From Acholoe squamosa (Eukaryota; Annelida; Polychaeta; Phyllodocida; Polynoidae), in assembly GCA_949317995.1 (NCBI GenBank), contig OX439044.1, positions 18,314,641 to 18,378,640 of the forward strand: a stretch of 64,000 bases of DNA. The letters are read 5' to 3'. Made by a program: the position numbers and the translations under genes. The notes beneath the pieces were generated by a model, which saw only the letters and a program-made list of their open reading frames with translations, was not told where the DNA came from and did not search any database. This document shows, one piece after another, positions 13,151 through 25,800 of this stretch (position 1 is its first letter; each line of letters starts with the position of its first letter).

Positions 13151-16100
13151 CTGTGACAGAAAGTAACTGATAATGAGTAGCTGCTCAGAGAGGATATATG
13201 GACATTAAATATCTTTTGACAACAAGGCCTGTTTATTTTACAGCAATGCGCAAAATGATAAAAGAAATCCCCCTCCCCTCTTGAGAACCAAAATCGTTTG
13301 CCCCCTCGCGCTTAACAGTAATGTTGCTAAAACAGGCTAGGGAGGTAAAAAAGATTTGCTCAGAGATTTTGCCCTCCCTCCATCAAACCGAACATCTCGC
13401 ATGTTCTATATATAAGAAAAAGCAATGTAATAAACTACTGATTAAAAGAGGAGAACTATCAAAGAAAAAGATATGGGCTAAACTAGGTTTATGGTAATTC
13501 AGATTTGTGATAATGGTTTAGATATCTCTCATCAATGCAACGAAATAGAGCTAAAAGATACTCACACAAACCAGTCAAAGGGGATCAGTAATGCGATATC
13601 ATCAATGGGAAGGCCAAGACTGGCAAATAGTACGGCATATATTGCCACCATGGTCCCCACTGTTGGAGTGCCAATGGACACGGCCAATGTCGTCAATCTG
13701 ATGGGCATTGATGATAGGTCATAGGTAAAAGAAAAATGATCAAAGTGGATCCTAAGATGTCCCTCTAGTGTAATTCTTAATTACCTAGGGGGCGTTCATT
13801 ATTTATGGCAGGGGGATGACCAAATGAAGGGGGGGGGGGGCATTTTTTTCAACCCATTCCGAAAGGGGGGGGGGAGTCATTTTTTTTTAACCCATTCCGA
13901 AGGGGGGGTTCAGTTTTTTTTTCTGATAGATTGTCGTCCCCCCCTGCCATAAATAATGAATGCTCCCCTAGTATAGGAAATCGTATATAGCCTACAAGGG
14001 ATTAACAGGTAGCTTTTGCGGTACTCAGGCTTAATAATAGCTGTTACCACTTTTGACACTAATGAATTGTATTTTGATTCATTCTCATAATTCCTCTATT
14101 TGCCCTTAGTTAAAATTCCCCATTATGGTCTCCAAAGTTCACAGGAAGAGTTAAGAGAAACATATTACTACAGGCTTTACTTAATTTTCATCAAGCTCTA
14201 TAGATAATCAATTCTTTTAAAATGCAAATAAGCATCATGTCCGGACTATATAAAACTTTTATTATAGGAAAGCATGAAATTTATATACTTACCCTGCAAG
14301 TATGATATCTCCAGGTCCAGTTACCCTTCCATTTATAGTAGCCACAAAGACAATGACCATGGCCTCATAGATTGCTGTCCCATCCATGTTGACCACACAT
14401 CCTATGGGGCACATGAATCGAATAACTCGTTTGTCAATATGAGGCACCTTCTCCAGACAGTCCATAGTCACAGGAAGGGTGGCAGAACTGTAAACCGAAA
14501 ATACAGTTGGAATCGTGTACAAACGGTGCTGAATTAGCTTGAACAATGGTCAAGTGTAGCTAAGTGATGGCACCATTGTAAAGCAGAAGGTATAGTTGGA
14601 ACCGTGTACAAATGGTGCTGAATTGTCAACTGTAGCTAAGGTGATATGGCGAGAAAACTACACCACAGATCTGCCCTGGTATAAGAACACCAGAAACACA
14701 AAAGTTGACACAAAAATGGAGATGTTGAAACTGGTTAGTGAAGGTAAAATTGCTTAAATCCATATAGGTTAATGCATCTCCATGGTGTCCGGTGCACCTG
14801 TGTTGATGTAGAAATAATTTCAAATATTTGAATGGTTTAATAGGCCTAATGCTTGCAAATGATATATTTCTGAAAAGGCATCTATAGAGTCTTATTCACC
14901 TGCTCCATGTGGCAAAGGCGGTCATCCATGCTGGTAGTGTAGACTTTAGAAGTTTGTAAGGGTTACGCCGAGTCACGATGAAGTACATGAGGGGGAGGGT
15001 GATGAGAATATGGAAGACTATCCCGCCAATTCCAGCACCAACAAGCTTCCCCATCATTTGTAGCAGGAGCACAGGATCGTCCATTCGGACAATGGATGCA
15101 GCGATCATGAAGAAAATACCAACTGGGTATACCCTTAAAACATAAGTCAGAGAAAAAAAAGATTACATTTTATTTTATATAGTGTTCAGCTCATTATCTA
15201 GCTCTTGTGGTGACGTCACCACTTATATATACCTGTAATGAGGACTATAGGGATGTCCCCAGGGGGTTCAGGATTCAGAACCTCTGCAGCTTCACAGGGG
15301 GGGGGGCAGGGCTGGCATGATGGAATTAATTTTCCATATACATTCAGCATTGCAAAATTGACAAAAAAAAAAAAAACATGACCAGGGGGGGAGGGGGTAA
15401 AAAATGGTCAAATTTTGTTTGACATCATTTATGGATGGCTCCTTGAAATAGGCGCTAAAGGAAGCTATGGACAAGACTTTCCAAATGAGCTCAGGTTGAA
15501 GATGTACATCCTGGGTAGTATTCATCTTTAGGAATGCCTTCTACAAAGAGACACTGGTCTTAAGGGCAAAGGCCATTATGGCCGAACTCAAGATGGGGTA
15601 TATATTCTAAATATATGTGTCAGTATATGGCTAGCCTACAGTAATACACACAAAAAAACATACCTAAGAAAACTTAGTCAAAGTGACTTATTATTCTTAC
15701 TTAGTACTTATGACTAACAAATGACCAAGGAGGTCTAAGTTTTCTTAGTCATATTGACTACCCAAATCAGCTTCACTCTCCGAGCACTATCTTGAACAGG
15801 GTATCTGCTGGGAGTTTCAGGCAAGCTAACATATCTTAGTCACTTTCACTAAGAGATCTTAGTAATTTTGACCAAGGTCTGTTAGTTAATTTGACTAAGG
15901 GATAGACACATGGTGTTACCTTTACACACCAGATGGCAGCATGGTTTTAAACAGGATTTTTCTGGTGGGTGGGTACAGTAAATAGTTCCATGGATGTCAA
16001 AATTACAATGATTTTTCAGAAACGACATGTATTTGAGGCTTTCAAAATTCAGTCTAACATTACACTTGGCCAAATGTACTGAATAGGTTGATGCCTTGTC

Positions 16101-19100
16101 AAATGAAATAGGTAGTCAGAGAGGAACACCTGTTCTGTGGTAATCTAGATAAATACAATATCCACATTTGAATTTGCTTCTTTGGCTAAGATGCTCACCA
16201 TATCACTTGGGCCAACCGCACTCTTCTCTCCAAACACTCTCTGCATCACACACAGGACTGACTAATGCCCAAGGAGTTAGTCCAATTCCGCTGTCTCTAC
16301 CCTTATTCACACTATAACTGTCACACCCCAGTAACATGTCATAACCTCCTCCCGCATGCTTAACCACCCCAAAACCTTTGCTCTTCCAGAAGATGCCACG
16401 ACGCCTGATCCTCCTGACAGACAGCCAAGGAAGGGGCATCCCCAACTCGCAGTACCTGACCTGCACCTTCAGATCCGGAGGAAGAGCCCACCACATCCAG
16501 GAGCTAATCGACAGGCAAGACATCAGATCTCATGAAGATGTCGCCATTTGGATAGGTGGTAATGACGCACACCCTCGGGTAGGCCAGTTTAATTCTTCTG
16601 CTCTCAGAGAGCACTTCCGCCATGCAGTTCACTGCGTGCGCCAAACTCACCCGACGGCAAACGTCGTCCTTGTGGCAGCCACAAAGAGAGGGGTAGAAGC
16701 AAAATCACTCAACATCAAAGCTGTAAACACTATCATCAGAAACGTTGCCCTCGAGTTTAATGTCCCCTTTGCCAATGTGTACCGCTCACTCGAGCGTAGA
16801 TATGGTCACTGCTCCCAGTATTTAAAGGTAAATGAGGGGGTCCATCTGACCCTTAAGGCCAAGCTACAGGTGGTCGAATCAATTCGACACCAACTGGGAG
16901 TGTCGGTTGTACCCAAAAACCCAATTCCCTCCCCCCCTCCGCCTCTGAAGGTGGCTGGACATGGACACATCTTATCCATGTTCTACCCGGCCCCCCTGAT
17001 CTGGGGCTACAGATGGTTCAGCACTGCTGAACATGCCTACCACTATGAGAAATGCATGAGGGTAGGGGAAATCGGCCAAGCCCATGAAGTGCTTATGGCT
17101 ACCACTCCCAGCCAAGCAAAGTCCAAAGGTAAGATCCCGGATAGTCTGATGGACCTTCCCACAAGACGCCTGCTCCTAGAGGACATCCTTATGGAGCGAT
17201 GGCGGAGCCAGCCCAGTTTCAGGAATGCTCTGCTGGAATCGGGCTCCAGACCAATCATACACACAGTGAAGGACGCCTTCTGGGGAGACATGGGTTGTGA
17301 TGGCACTGGCTTCAATGCATATGGGAAGTCCCTGATGAAAATGCGCCACATCCTCCCCAGACATTAGACCAAACTCCCTTCAACTCCCCCCGAAAACACC
17401 CTACCCCCTCACCACCTCCTACTGAGATGATCACCATACCACTCGAGTAGGACACCCCCCCCCTCACTCCACTTCGATCCTCCTCCCCCACACCCCGGTC
17501 TCTCCCCCCACCTGGGCCCCGGTGCCTATCACCATACCGATTATGGCCTGCCACGGCGCGGTGTACTGTATCGCACCGCCCATGGACATGGGTGCCGGCT
17601 GGTACCCCCCGCCCACTTCTGGAAGGGGACCAGGCCTTGCACCCTTGACCAAACGCAGGCCAACATTTCGGTAAAATTCTCGTCTGTGACCCCTAGGAGT
17701 GGATACGCCAGATAGCACTACGATGCACTGGGCTATTGTCCTGCTCCCTGGTTCGGTGACACAGGTAAGATGACCCAATCACATGATACACCTTGTTCAC
17801 ACCATAACCGATATACTGTACTTTTTCCTTTCTTTTTTTTTTCTTTTGTTTTTTTTTTTTTTTTTGTTGTTTGTTTTTTTTGTGTTTTTTTGTGTTTTTT
17901 TTCTTTTCTTTTTTTTTTCTTTCTCACTCCCCCCCAGCTCCCTCTAGTGTACGGGTCCGGGTTTCACGCCACGGGACCTCTCACCCTCGACGTGTCCTTG
18001 AGGCACATAGGTGAGGTTTAAATTCAAAGCAAGCAAGCAAGTTGCTTCTTTGTTGGAAACCCAGAGTTCTTTGGCTCAGGGGTTCTAAATGAAAATGGTG
18101 GGAGGCATTTCAAATGCTTCCTCAATGAGACTCTGACCTGTCAGGTCAAAATCCTACATAGAGCTTAACACAATCACCAGTTGAATTGAAGTAAAAATAT
18201 CAAGTAGTGTACTTAGTCAAATCAACCAAGGAATCCTAGTAAAAATCAGGCAAGCCAAGGCAATTTGGCCACTTTGTCTAATGGTTAGTCATATTCGACT
18301 AAGAAAAAAAGGGACGTTTAAAGACGGCGTTTTGACTAACTATTGCTAGAAAGTTAGACGATTCGACTCGTATATGACTAACATTTGGAACTTATTTTTT
18401 TCTGTGTAGTAGATCATGTACACTCTGAAAGTATTTAGGCTTTGCCAGGGGGTAGTCTTCACCAGGACGGAGACATTCGATATCACTGAGTAGAGAACAC
18501 AATGGTGTCTGACTCTGTATCAATCTACCGCCATTGAATCGGTACAATTAATGGCCCATAACTCTTCATGCCCCAAAATATATCCACCACACTATGACAC
18601 TGCCATGGAGAATATGGATTTCATTGTTCTTGTCTGAGATAAAGAACTTTACGAATAGATAATGTGCATTAATTAAATGCCCAATTAACAGGCTTGTATT
18701 TCCATGTGGATATTGATCTAATAGAGGAAATATCCTAAGAAAATTGAAGAAACAAATGTATTGCATTATCAAACCAGTTGCCGCTCAGGAAGGATCAGCT
18801 GTGGACCGCCCACGGAGGATCCTTTGTACGTGTCTACCCAAAATTATTCTCAACCCACGGTCTGTGGACGTGTGAAAAAACCTTTGAATGCCACCACCTT
18901 TTACCAGGCCCACAATAGTAAGCTATGGCTTTGTGCTTTGGGGTCGAGGTCATATGGATTAGAGATATTGAGGGTCCTAATTTAAAAGTCTGGGCAGGTG
19001 GCGCGCGATATATTTCTTTTCATAGATTTGCGTATTATTAGCCTAGCACAGATTCTTTGGCAGGGAGTCCTTACACCTATATGTACCATCTATAAAAATG

Positions 19101-19787
19101 GTACGGATATTGAATTTGGGAAGTGGTGGCCCGGTGGTGACCCTTCTATGAATACTAACCATTATAGAACTATTCCCACCTCTCCTCTTATACTCACCAG
19201 AGTAATATCCTGAATACCTTCATGACGGCCTCAAAAATAACCTGGAACAGATCCACAGCTACCTTGGCCTTCTCACCCATGGAGGCAAATACTAGTCCAA
19301 AGAGAATCGACCACAGGGTGAGTCCCAAGATGTTGACGCCCTTAATCGTCTCCAGGCTCAGCATTTCTAAAGAAAGAAGGGTATCTTTCAGCATCTCTTT
19401 CAGCATATACATGGACATGTAAAATCAGTTGTTCTACCCATTTGTTGATTCCCTTATTTCAAGCACGAGATTAACATGAGGGTTAATGTCTATTTTCTGA
19501 TCTCCCATCTTTTCCACATTCCCATTAGTGCCTCTAATTTTGTTGCCTATCAGTTCTACTTGTTGTCATGCAATAGATATTTTTTGGTCAACTCTAGTCA
19601 CAGTGATCAATTGGGTGAAAATCTGAGATATGCCACATTTAAATAGTTATAAAAAAGGGGGAAAAGTTTGAGATATGGATACAAAGCGAAATACAAGTCA
19701 AATCGAGGAATAGTATGATCACATTATGGTATAAAATATCTGCACCTGGTGATAAGTTTGGGAACAGAACCCCGGGAACAGACCTAG

Positions 19788-19866
<79 letters not shown>

Positions 19867-22800
19867 CTTCTTTAGATTGATAAAGATTTCTCAAATTGAT
19901 TTTTATTATGTCATCTCCATTGGCAGTGTTATTCTTTCCTCCAGACGGAAAGCACTTCGTAGAAAAGCAAGGAAGTATTTTGTGTGCTTTCAATATTCTC
20001 TGAATCAGCAGGATTTCTTGTTTATCTATAACAAAAGTTCCAATCAACATCCATGTCCATGTAGAAGATGTGACTCAAGGTTTCACTGTAGCTGAAAGTG
20101 CTTGGTTTAGATGGTAATCCATCCAATGTGTTATTTCATCTGTCAACTTCAAATGTAGCATATCCCATATTTTTACCTAATTGCCCTAATCTAGGCCAAC
20201 ATTTTACATACTCCCTCAGCCAAATCCGCTGCGGCATGTTATCTAATTCAAAATACGGTACCTAAAGGCTTGTAGCGTTCAGTATTATTTCAGTAAAGCA
20301 ACCACTACTCACTCTGTCCAAAGGGCATGACAACACCACTAAGTCAAATTATACTAAGGTGCAAATTAAAGTTTTTGATAACAGCCCCAAGACTAACTAT
20401 ACGTATATATACTCCTATAGGGACTAAGTAAGGTAGAAGCTTTTTCTCTAGTTTCAACATGGTAGAACAGTCCGACCTGAACCTATCAGATTGGTAAGGA
20501 TTCCAGAGGGTCCTCGGCTTTTACTACTCATTAATTGTGTCCGAGCTACGAAGAGTTGGTCGTCCATCCCTTCATGACCTCTGACCTTGCAGCGCCAGGT
20601 CACAGAGGTTGTAGTCACCGGGATCAATGCAACTTACTGCAATGACCGAAAAGCGTACCCAACATGTGTTCAACGTGCATCGACAAATGCACAGGAAGGT
20701 CACGGGTCAATAGTTAGAAATTTTACAATTCAAACATATAATATTTGCTTTTAAATCGATAAATGGTTACATGGGAGACAACTCTCCAGCGAAATTCAGA
20801 TGAGAATTTATCTTTCTCATGGACTCTTTATTATTTATTTTTTTTTGAATTCGAAAGACATTTAAATCAAATCGGAGCTTTTTGACATTGATGTTGATGT
20901 TATAGATAGTATGATATGTGTGGACCTTTCACTTCCTGTGCACTTTTAACAACAATTTTTCGCGAAACAGAATAATAAGTTATCATCAGAGTTTTATGCT
21001 ACAAGAAAAGGTTGGTTTTAATTATCGTACATATTCAATAAGTACATTTCAAAGACAAATATGGCGCAAATTCGTAGAACAAATAATCTCAATTATTCAA
21101 CAAGAGTATCAGGTTTGTAACATAACGTCAGTATATATATTCAAAAGTTACTATTATAGCTTCTTCAGACAACATTGGAACTTGTGTTCTTACTGACAAT
21201 AAGATGGCAAATTACAATGGGGTCTTTAGATTCTCTTTCATAAGTACAGTACATAATACCTTAGACATCCCAAGATGTACTGTTCACAGTAGAGTTCCAA
21301 CTCTGGCAACAACTATTATCTCAGAACAAATTAACACCTGTCCTTAATATCATATTTTTGTGTATCAAATAATCTGTGATTTATCTGTACTGTTTAAATT
21401 TACATAAATATTCATAGGACAACACTGACCTTTGAGATAGGTGTTGTTGGTGCCATTCATAATAATCTCCTCACTTTGGACATTGGTCTTGACCTAACAA
21501 ATCAGTGATAAAACTAGTTTAAAACGAATTTGGCACATGGAAGATAGGAAAATCGAGTATATTATCGTGACTTTATACTGATTTATAGTTTAGTGATTAA
21601 TCAGAAGACATGGTTTAAAAGATATACACATGTAATCTATCTGGGGATTAGATAAATACATAACTAATGTCAGTATCAAAAGAACACGAGGCACTCTCTC
21701 CGACCTCAGAATCTGATATCCATTTTTGGCTTTGGCATATATACTCACCAGGGTCATGCAGGCTGAGATTAGATTGTCTGGGAAAACGTTCCTGGAGAAG
21801 AAAATGATATTCAGTATCTGCTTTAGGCAAGTGCAGGAGAAATGTATACTCAGGTACAGGTAGCAGTAAAAGGATTAGCCCTAGTCTTAGAGATCATTAA
21901 ATGCGATATAATTATGAGTGCAGAACGTGGGTTATGGTTGTCAATGCTCGGCCCTCATGAAAAGCTCAGATTTTTCTCTTATTTAACTGTAACTTGAGGG
22001 CTCCAGCCAGGATGGCCCTGAAAAATGATCATACTGTGACGATTATGTGAGTACAATAGCAGCAATCAGAGAGGAGTTCACCATATAGTTCATATGCTTG
22101 AGTTCACCATATAGTTCCCGCATTCTCCAGGAGGGTGTTGCTCCTATTGTAAAAAGAGCTGTGAGTATGTGCCCTCTTTTCTAAACAAGTCGTGCACTGC
22201 TTCACCTAAGTACTTGCACTCACTACATTAGTCTAAAAAGTCACCTGCCTTGTTTAAAATAGAGAGAGCTGCACTACCATGTACCTACTCATGTCACACG
22301 CTCTATAGTTTATTATACTGACTGACTTCTCCCAACTAGGTACCTACTCAAATCCCCCTTTTTTAGCACCATACTTGAATGACCACTTGTGAGCAACAAA
22401 AGGGACAAGTTATAGCTACATGAAAAGAAAGGACTGGAAATGAGGGCATTTCTAGCCAGCTCTTCCTTTCACTATACGAGCAACACCCTCCTGGAATCCT
22501 TTGTGAGAGAATGTATTGTGGAACCCTTATATATGACATATTCCATCTACACTGTCCGCCCACCACATGGATATACAATAGTCTTTATTATTCTGAAATA
22601 CAGTTGTACCTACTGTAGGTATGAACCTACATACTAGAAGTGCTTTCTACTGTAATTAAGTGGTTCTACTACATACTCATACAGGGGTAAAAAACTGAAG
22701 CAAGATAGTGTGACTGTCTAACTGACGTGTATGCAACATGCTCTGTACTACTTTAGCCAGGGCAGGACTGGTTACTCAGCCTGACTGATATTCGTATTAA

Positions 22801-25800
22801 TATTCCTGAGCTAAGCTATCAATTGTGATTTATGATCCGAGTATATGGATTGTTTAGTGTCCAGTTGTAACTCACTCACTGGATGAGTCAATGGAATTGT
22901 TCCGCGACATGACATTGATGTAAAGTAAAAATTGTTTACAACGAATCCTGTTACAACGAATTTTCGTTTATAACAAACAAATATCATTGTCCTAAATCAC
23001 TCCCATACATTTCTAAAGTAAAATAATCCCTTTACAACAAAATTGACATAGCCTGAAATCGTTTACAATGATTTTTTTTGGGCTTATACAATAGTATGAC
23101 TTTAAAGGAAGCTAGGGCTTTAAGTTTTGTTTGGAAATCTCCTCCTTTTAATTTGAACGTCTGGAATTGTGTAAGGTTAGGAGAGGTCTAAACGGTGTTA
23201 GGGTGTGTGATGGGGCTTCTAGACCCGCCCAACTTGTACCCACAATGGAAATAGTGGTGGCGGAATTCTAAAAGGTGTTAGGGTGTGTGATGAGGCTTCT
23301 ACACCCACCTAACTTGTTCCCACAATGGTCGTAATGGTGCTGTGTAAGATGAGAGGCAGTTTAGGGTTTTAGGTTACCCTCAATGGTCTTTTATATATAT
23401 AGTTTGGATACAACGAAATTCGTTTATAACTAATTTTTTTCCTTGTCCCAAGCACTTCGTTGTAAAGGAATTTTACTGTATAAGGGACTGGTTAATCAGC
23501 CCAAACATTTGTTATTCTATGTACCATGTTCTGTCAAAGTTACTATAAATGCATAAAATAAGTATAGACTTCTTATTAAAGCTATACTAGTGCCTTCGGC
23601 ACTATGGGGGGCAGCCTAAAATCTAGGCCTAATACCAATGCTTAGTGCTGCCCCCTAGTGCCTCACATTAGCACTGCATAACTTAGCAGCGCATAACTTA
23701 GCAACAGCGCTTAACTTAGCAACGTCAAACAATTTTCCACCCTCCCAGCAGATTCTCTGAGAGGTTAGTTTGTCAGTAATTTCTCTGGAACTAATGGTCC
23801 GAATGTAATGTATGACCTATCAAATTAAAGCTCTTAGTGTGGGCAATCCAGATTTACAGTCAATATGGTGTTACATCTATTAGTTACACCAGGGTGAGTG
23901 CTGATTACTTTGAATTGGGATCCAAGATGGCAGACATTGCAGAAAAAAATAGCCTTGATGATTTTGAGGCATTGTGGAAATGCCATTTGCTCTTATTTGC
24001 TTTTGAATCAATCGATTTGGTCTATAATGATTAGTCTTTTTGAATAGGGGTACTTCAAAATATTACAAGAAATGCGGTTGTGACCGCGTAAAAAACGCCT
24101 CCCGGCGTTTTTTTAAGCGGTCACAACCTCATTTCTTGCATACAAGGGAATTTAGTTTGGGGATTCTGTATTGTGACACCTCATGACATGGGGGAAATGC
24201 AATCATCATAGCGCCTCCCGTCCCGCTTCGCGGGACCGCCGCTACGCGGTGTGAGGAGGCGCTAAAAAAGACTTGAAAATTTAGAGAAAAATCGAGTTAA
24301 TTTTGAAAAAAAACTACATACTTTTATCTAGCCTCTTTTGGTTTATCTGTTCCTGGCAAGCACTCAAGCTTATTTCAATGGGAGGGGGACCAGCGACGAA
24401 CTAATGCCTTTATATATATATAGGGTAATGATGTGTACAAGATACCCAATGCTATGCCTAGGAGTGATGCAAGCACACACAGATATTTAATGTCACTTTG
24501 CCATACTGGAATTTTTATTGACACTACGAGAGATATAATTCTATCTTATTTTTCATACAAACTGTTAAGCACATCATCATGTCAGCATGTATTATTATTA
24601 TTTTTTTTTTTAAAACTATTATGGCTTCTTGTATCCCCGAGGATTGGTCAGCCCACTATAGCGACCGAAAAACAATTTGAAGTTGGCAATAAAATTTACT
24701 GAACTTGAACTTGGATATTTATAGCCCATTTAGGCCGACAGTTGTGGATGAGAGAGTAAAAGTGATTTTGGTCTAGCAAAGGTTATGCACCAAAATTCCT
24801 CATTAAATTTATCGACGGGGTGCTGGGGGGAGGCGCTAAAGAATTTTGACGCCTCTTAAGTGGGAGGAGGTTTAAAATATTTGCCCCTTTTTAACAAAAA
24901 CCTGTACAATGAGGTCGGGGGGGGGGGGGCGAAAATGTTCAGTGTCTCCAGGACGGAGGTGCAAAAAAAAAAAGGTCCCTTCACAACAGGGTGTAAAACT
25001 TTTCTGCACGTCCATACAAAATCTCAACCCCCCCCCCGTAGTAATGAGCACACCCTAAATATTACTAAGATTCCATGTTTGTTTTCATTCTCAACATACC
25101 ATGTTGCTACAAGCACATGGAATTTGATATGCATACGTTATGCCCGATACCACACTTGTGGCTAAAAAGTTACCTGATCATATCCATGAAGGTGTCAGCT
25201 GTGGATACGTCATCTGCAGTGGCTGGGTCTACAGGTCTGTGTACCCCAACCAGGTCCCGCCCCGGTCTTACAGCAAAGATAAGGATGAAGCCCTCCGTTA
25301 TGGCAACTGTGGTGGAGACCAGGTAATAGAGCATGGTTCGTAAACCGATCTGAAAGACACAAGATGTGAACACTGTCACCACAGGCTTTTCTTTATTTGG
25401 CACCGTTTTCATTATTACCATCCTTTAGTCACAGGGTAATCTCTAATCACTGGAACAAATAGGCAAAGTTTCACGAGTGTTAGATCTGACTGAGGGTTAT
25501 CTCACGAGGCTAAGCTTAGTGAGATAACTCTCAGTCAGGCCCAACATGTTATTTTGGTCAGAAATGTTCAAAATGGTATAAAATGATTACCATTTACAGC
25601 TTTTAATGTCATTTTGGATGTTTCTACTGGCCGTAAAATACAGTCTAAGGTTATTTCACAGGGGTGTTAGATACGAAGCTCCCATGTTAAGTTTATGGGA
25701 CGTCCGTATTCCACTCCTTTTAACATGAAATAATGTTCTGATGCTAATAGTCATATGTATGTATTACAATGTTCATTGGGGTGTGAGGACCAGATAACTT

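Larger units (their letters stand above)
15645..18408. mobile_element. Putative 2.76-kb DNA element carrying the SGNH-NADAR ORF
   Basis: The left end begins TACACACAAAAAAACA and the right end, reverse-complemented, begins TACACAGAAAAAAATA. Both subterminal regions (15660-15900 and 18205-18400) are packed with TTAGTCA/TGACTAA motifs. Between them lies the ORF at 16393-17367. After it come a possible intron (donor at 17765, acceptor after a long T-tract at 17937), a short exon-like stretch (17938-18010) and a further donor. No transposase was found, so mobilisation in trans would be required. The short A-rich ends make this tentative; no clear target duplication is visible. Confidence 0.45.

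Noticed and set aside
14289-14546. Frame extending SLC1 exon 8 upstream to 14546
   Set aside because: The extension beyond 14487 is intron; the acceptor and phase fix the exon start at 14487.
16378-16392. Upstream extension of the SGNH-NADAR frame to 16378
   Set aside because: That start would be TTG inside the pyrimidine tract of an acceptor; ATG 16393 fits better.
17733-18021. Lys-rich and Phe-rich frames on the two strands
   Set aside because: Translation of a long T-tract and its complement.
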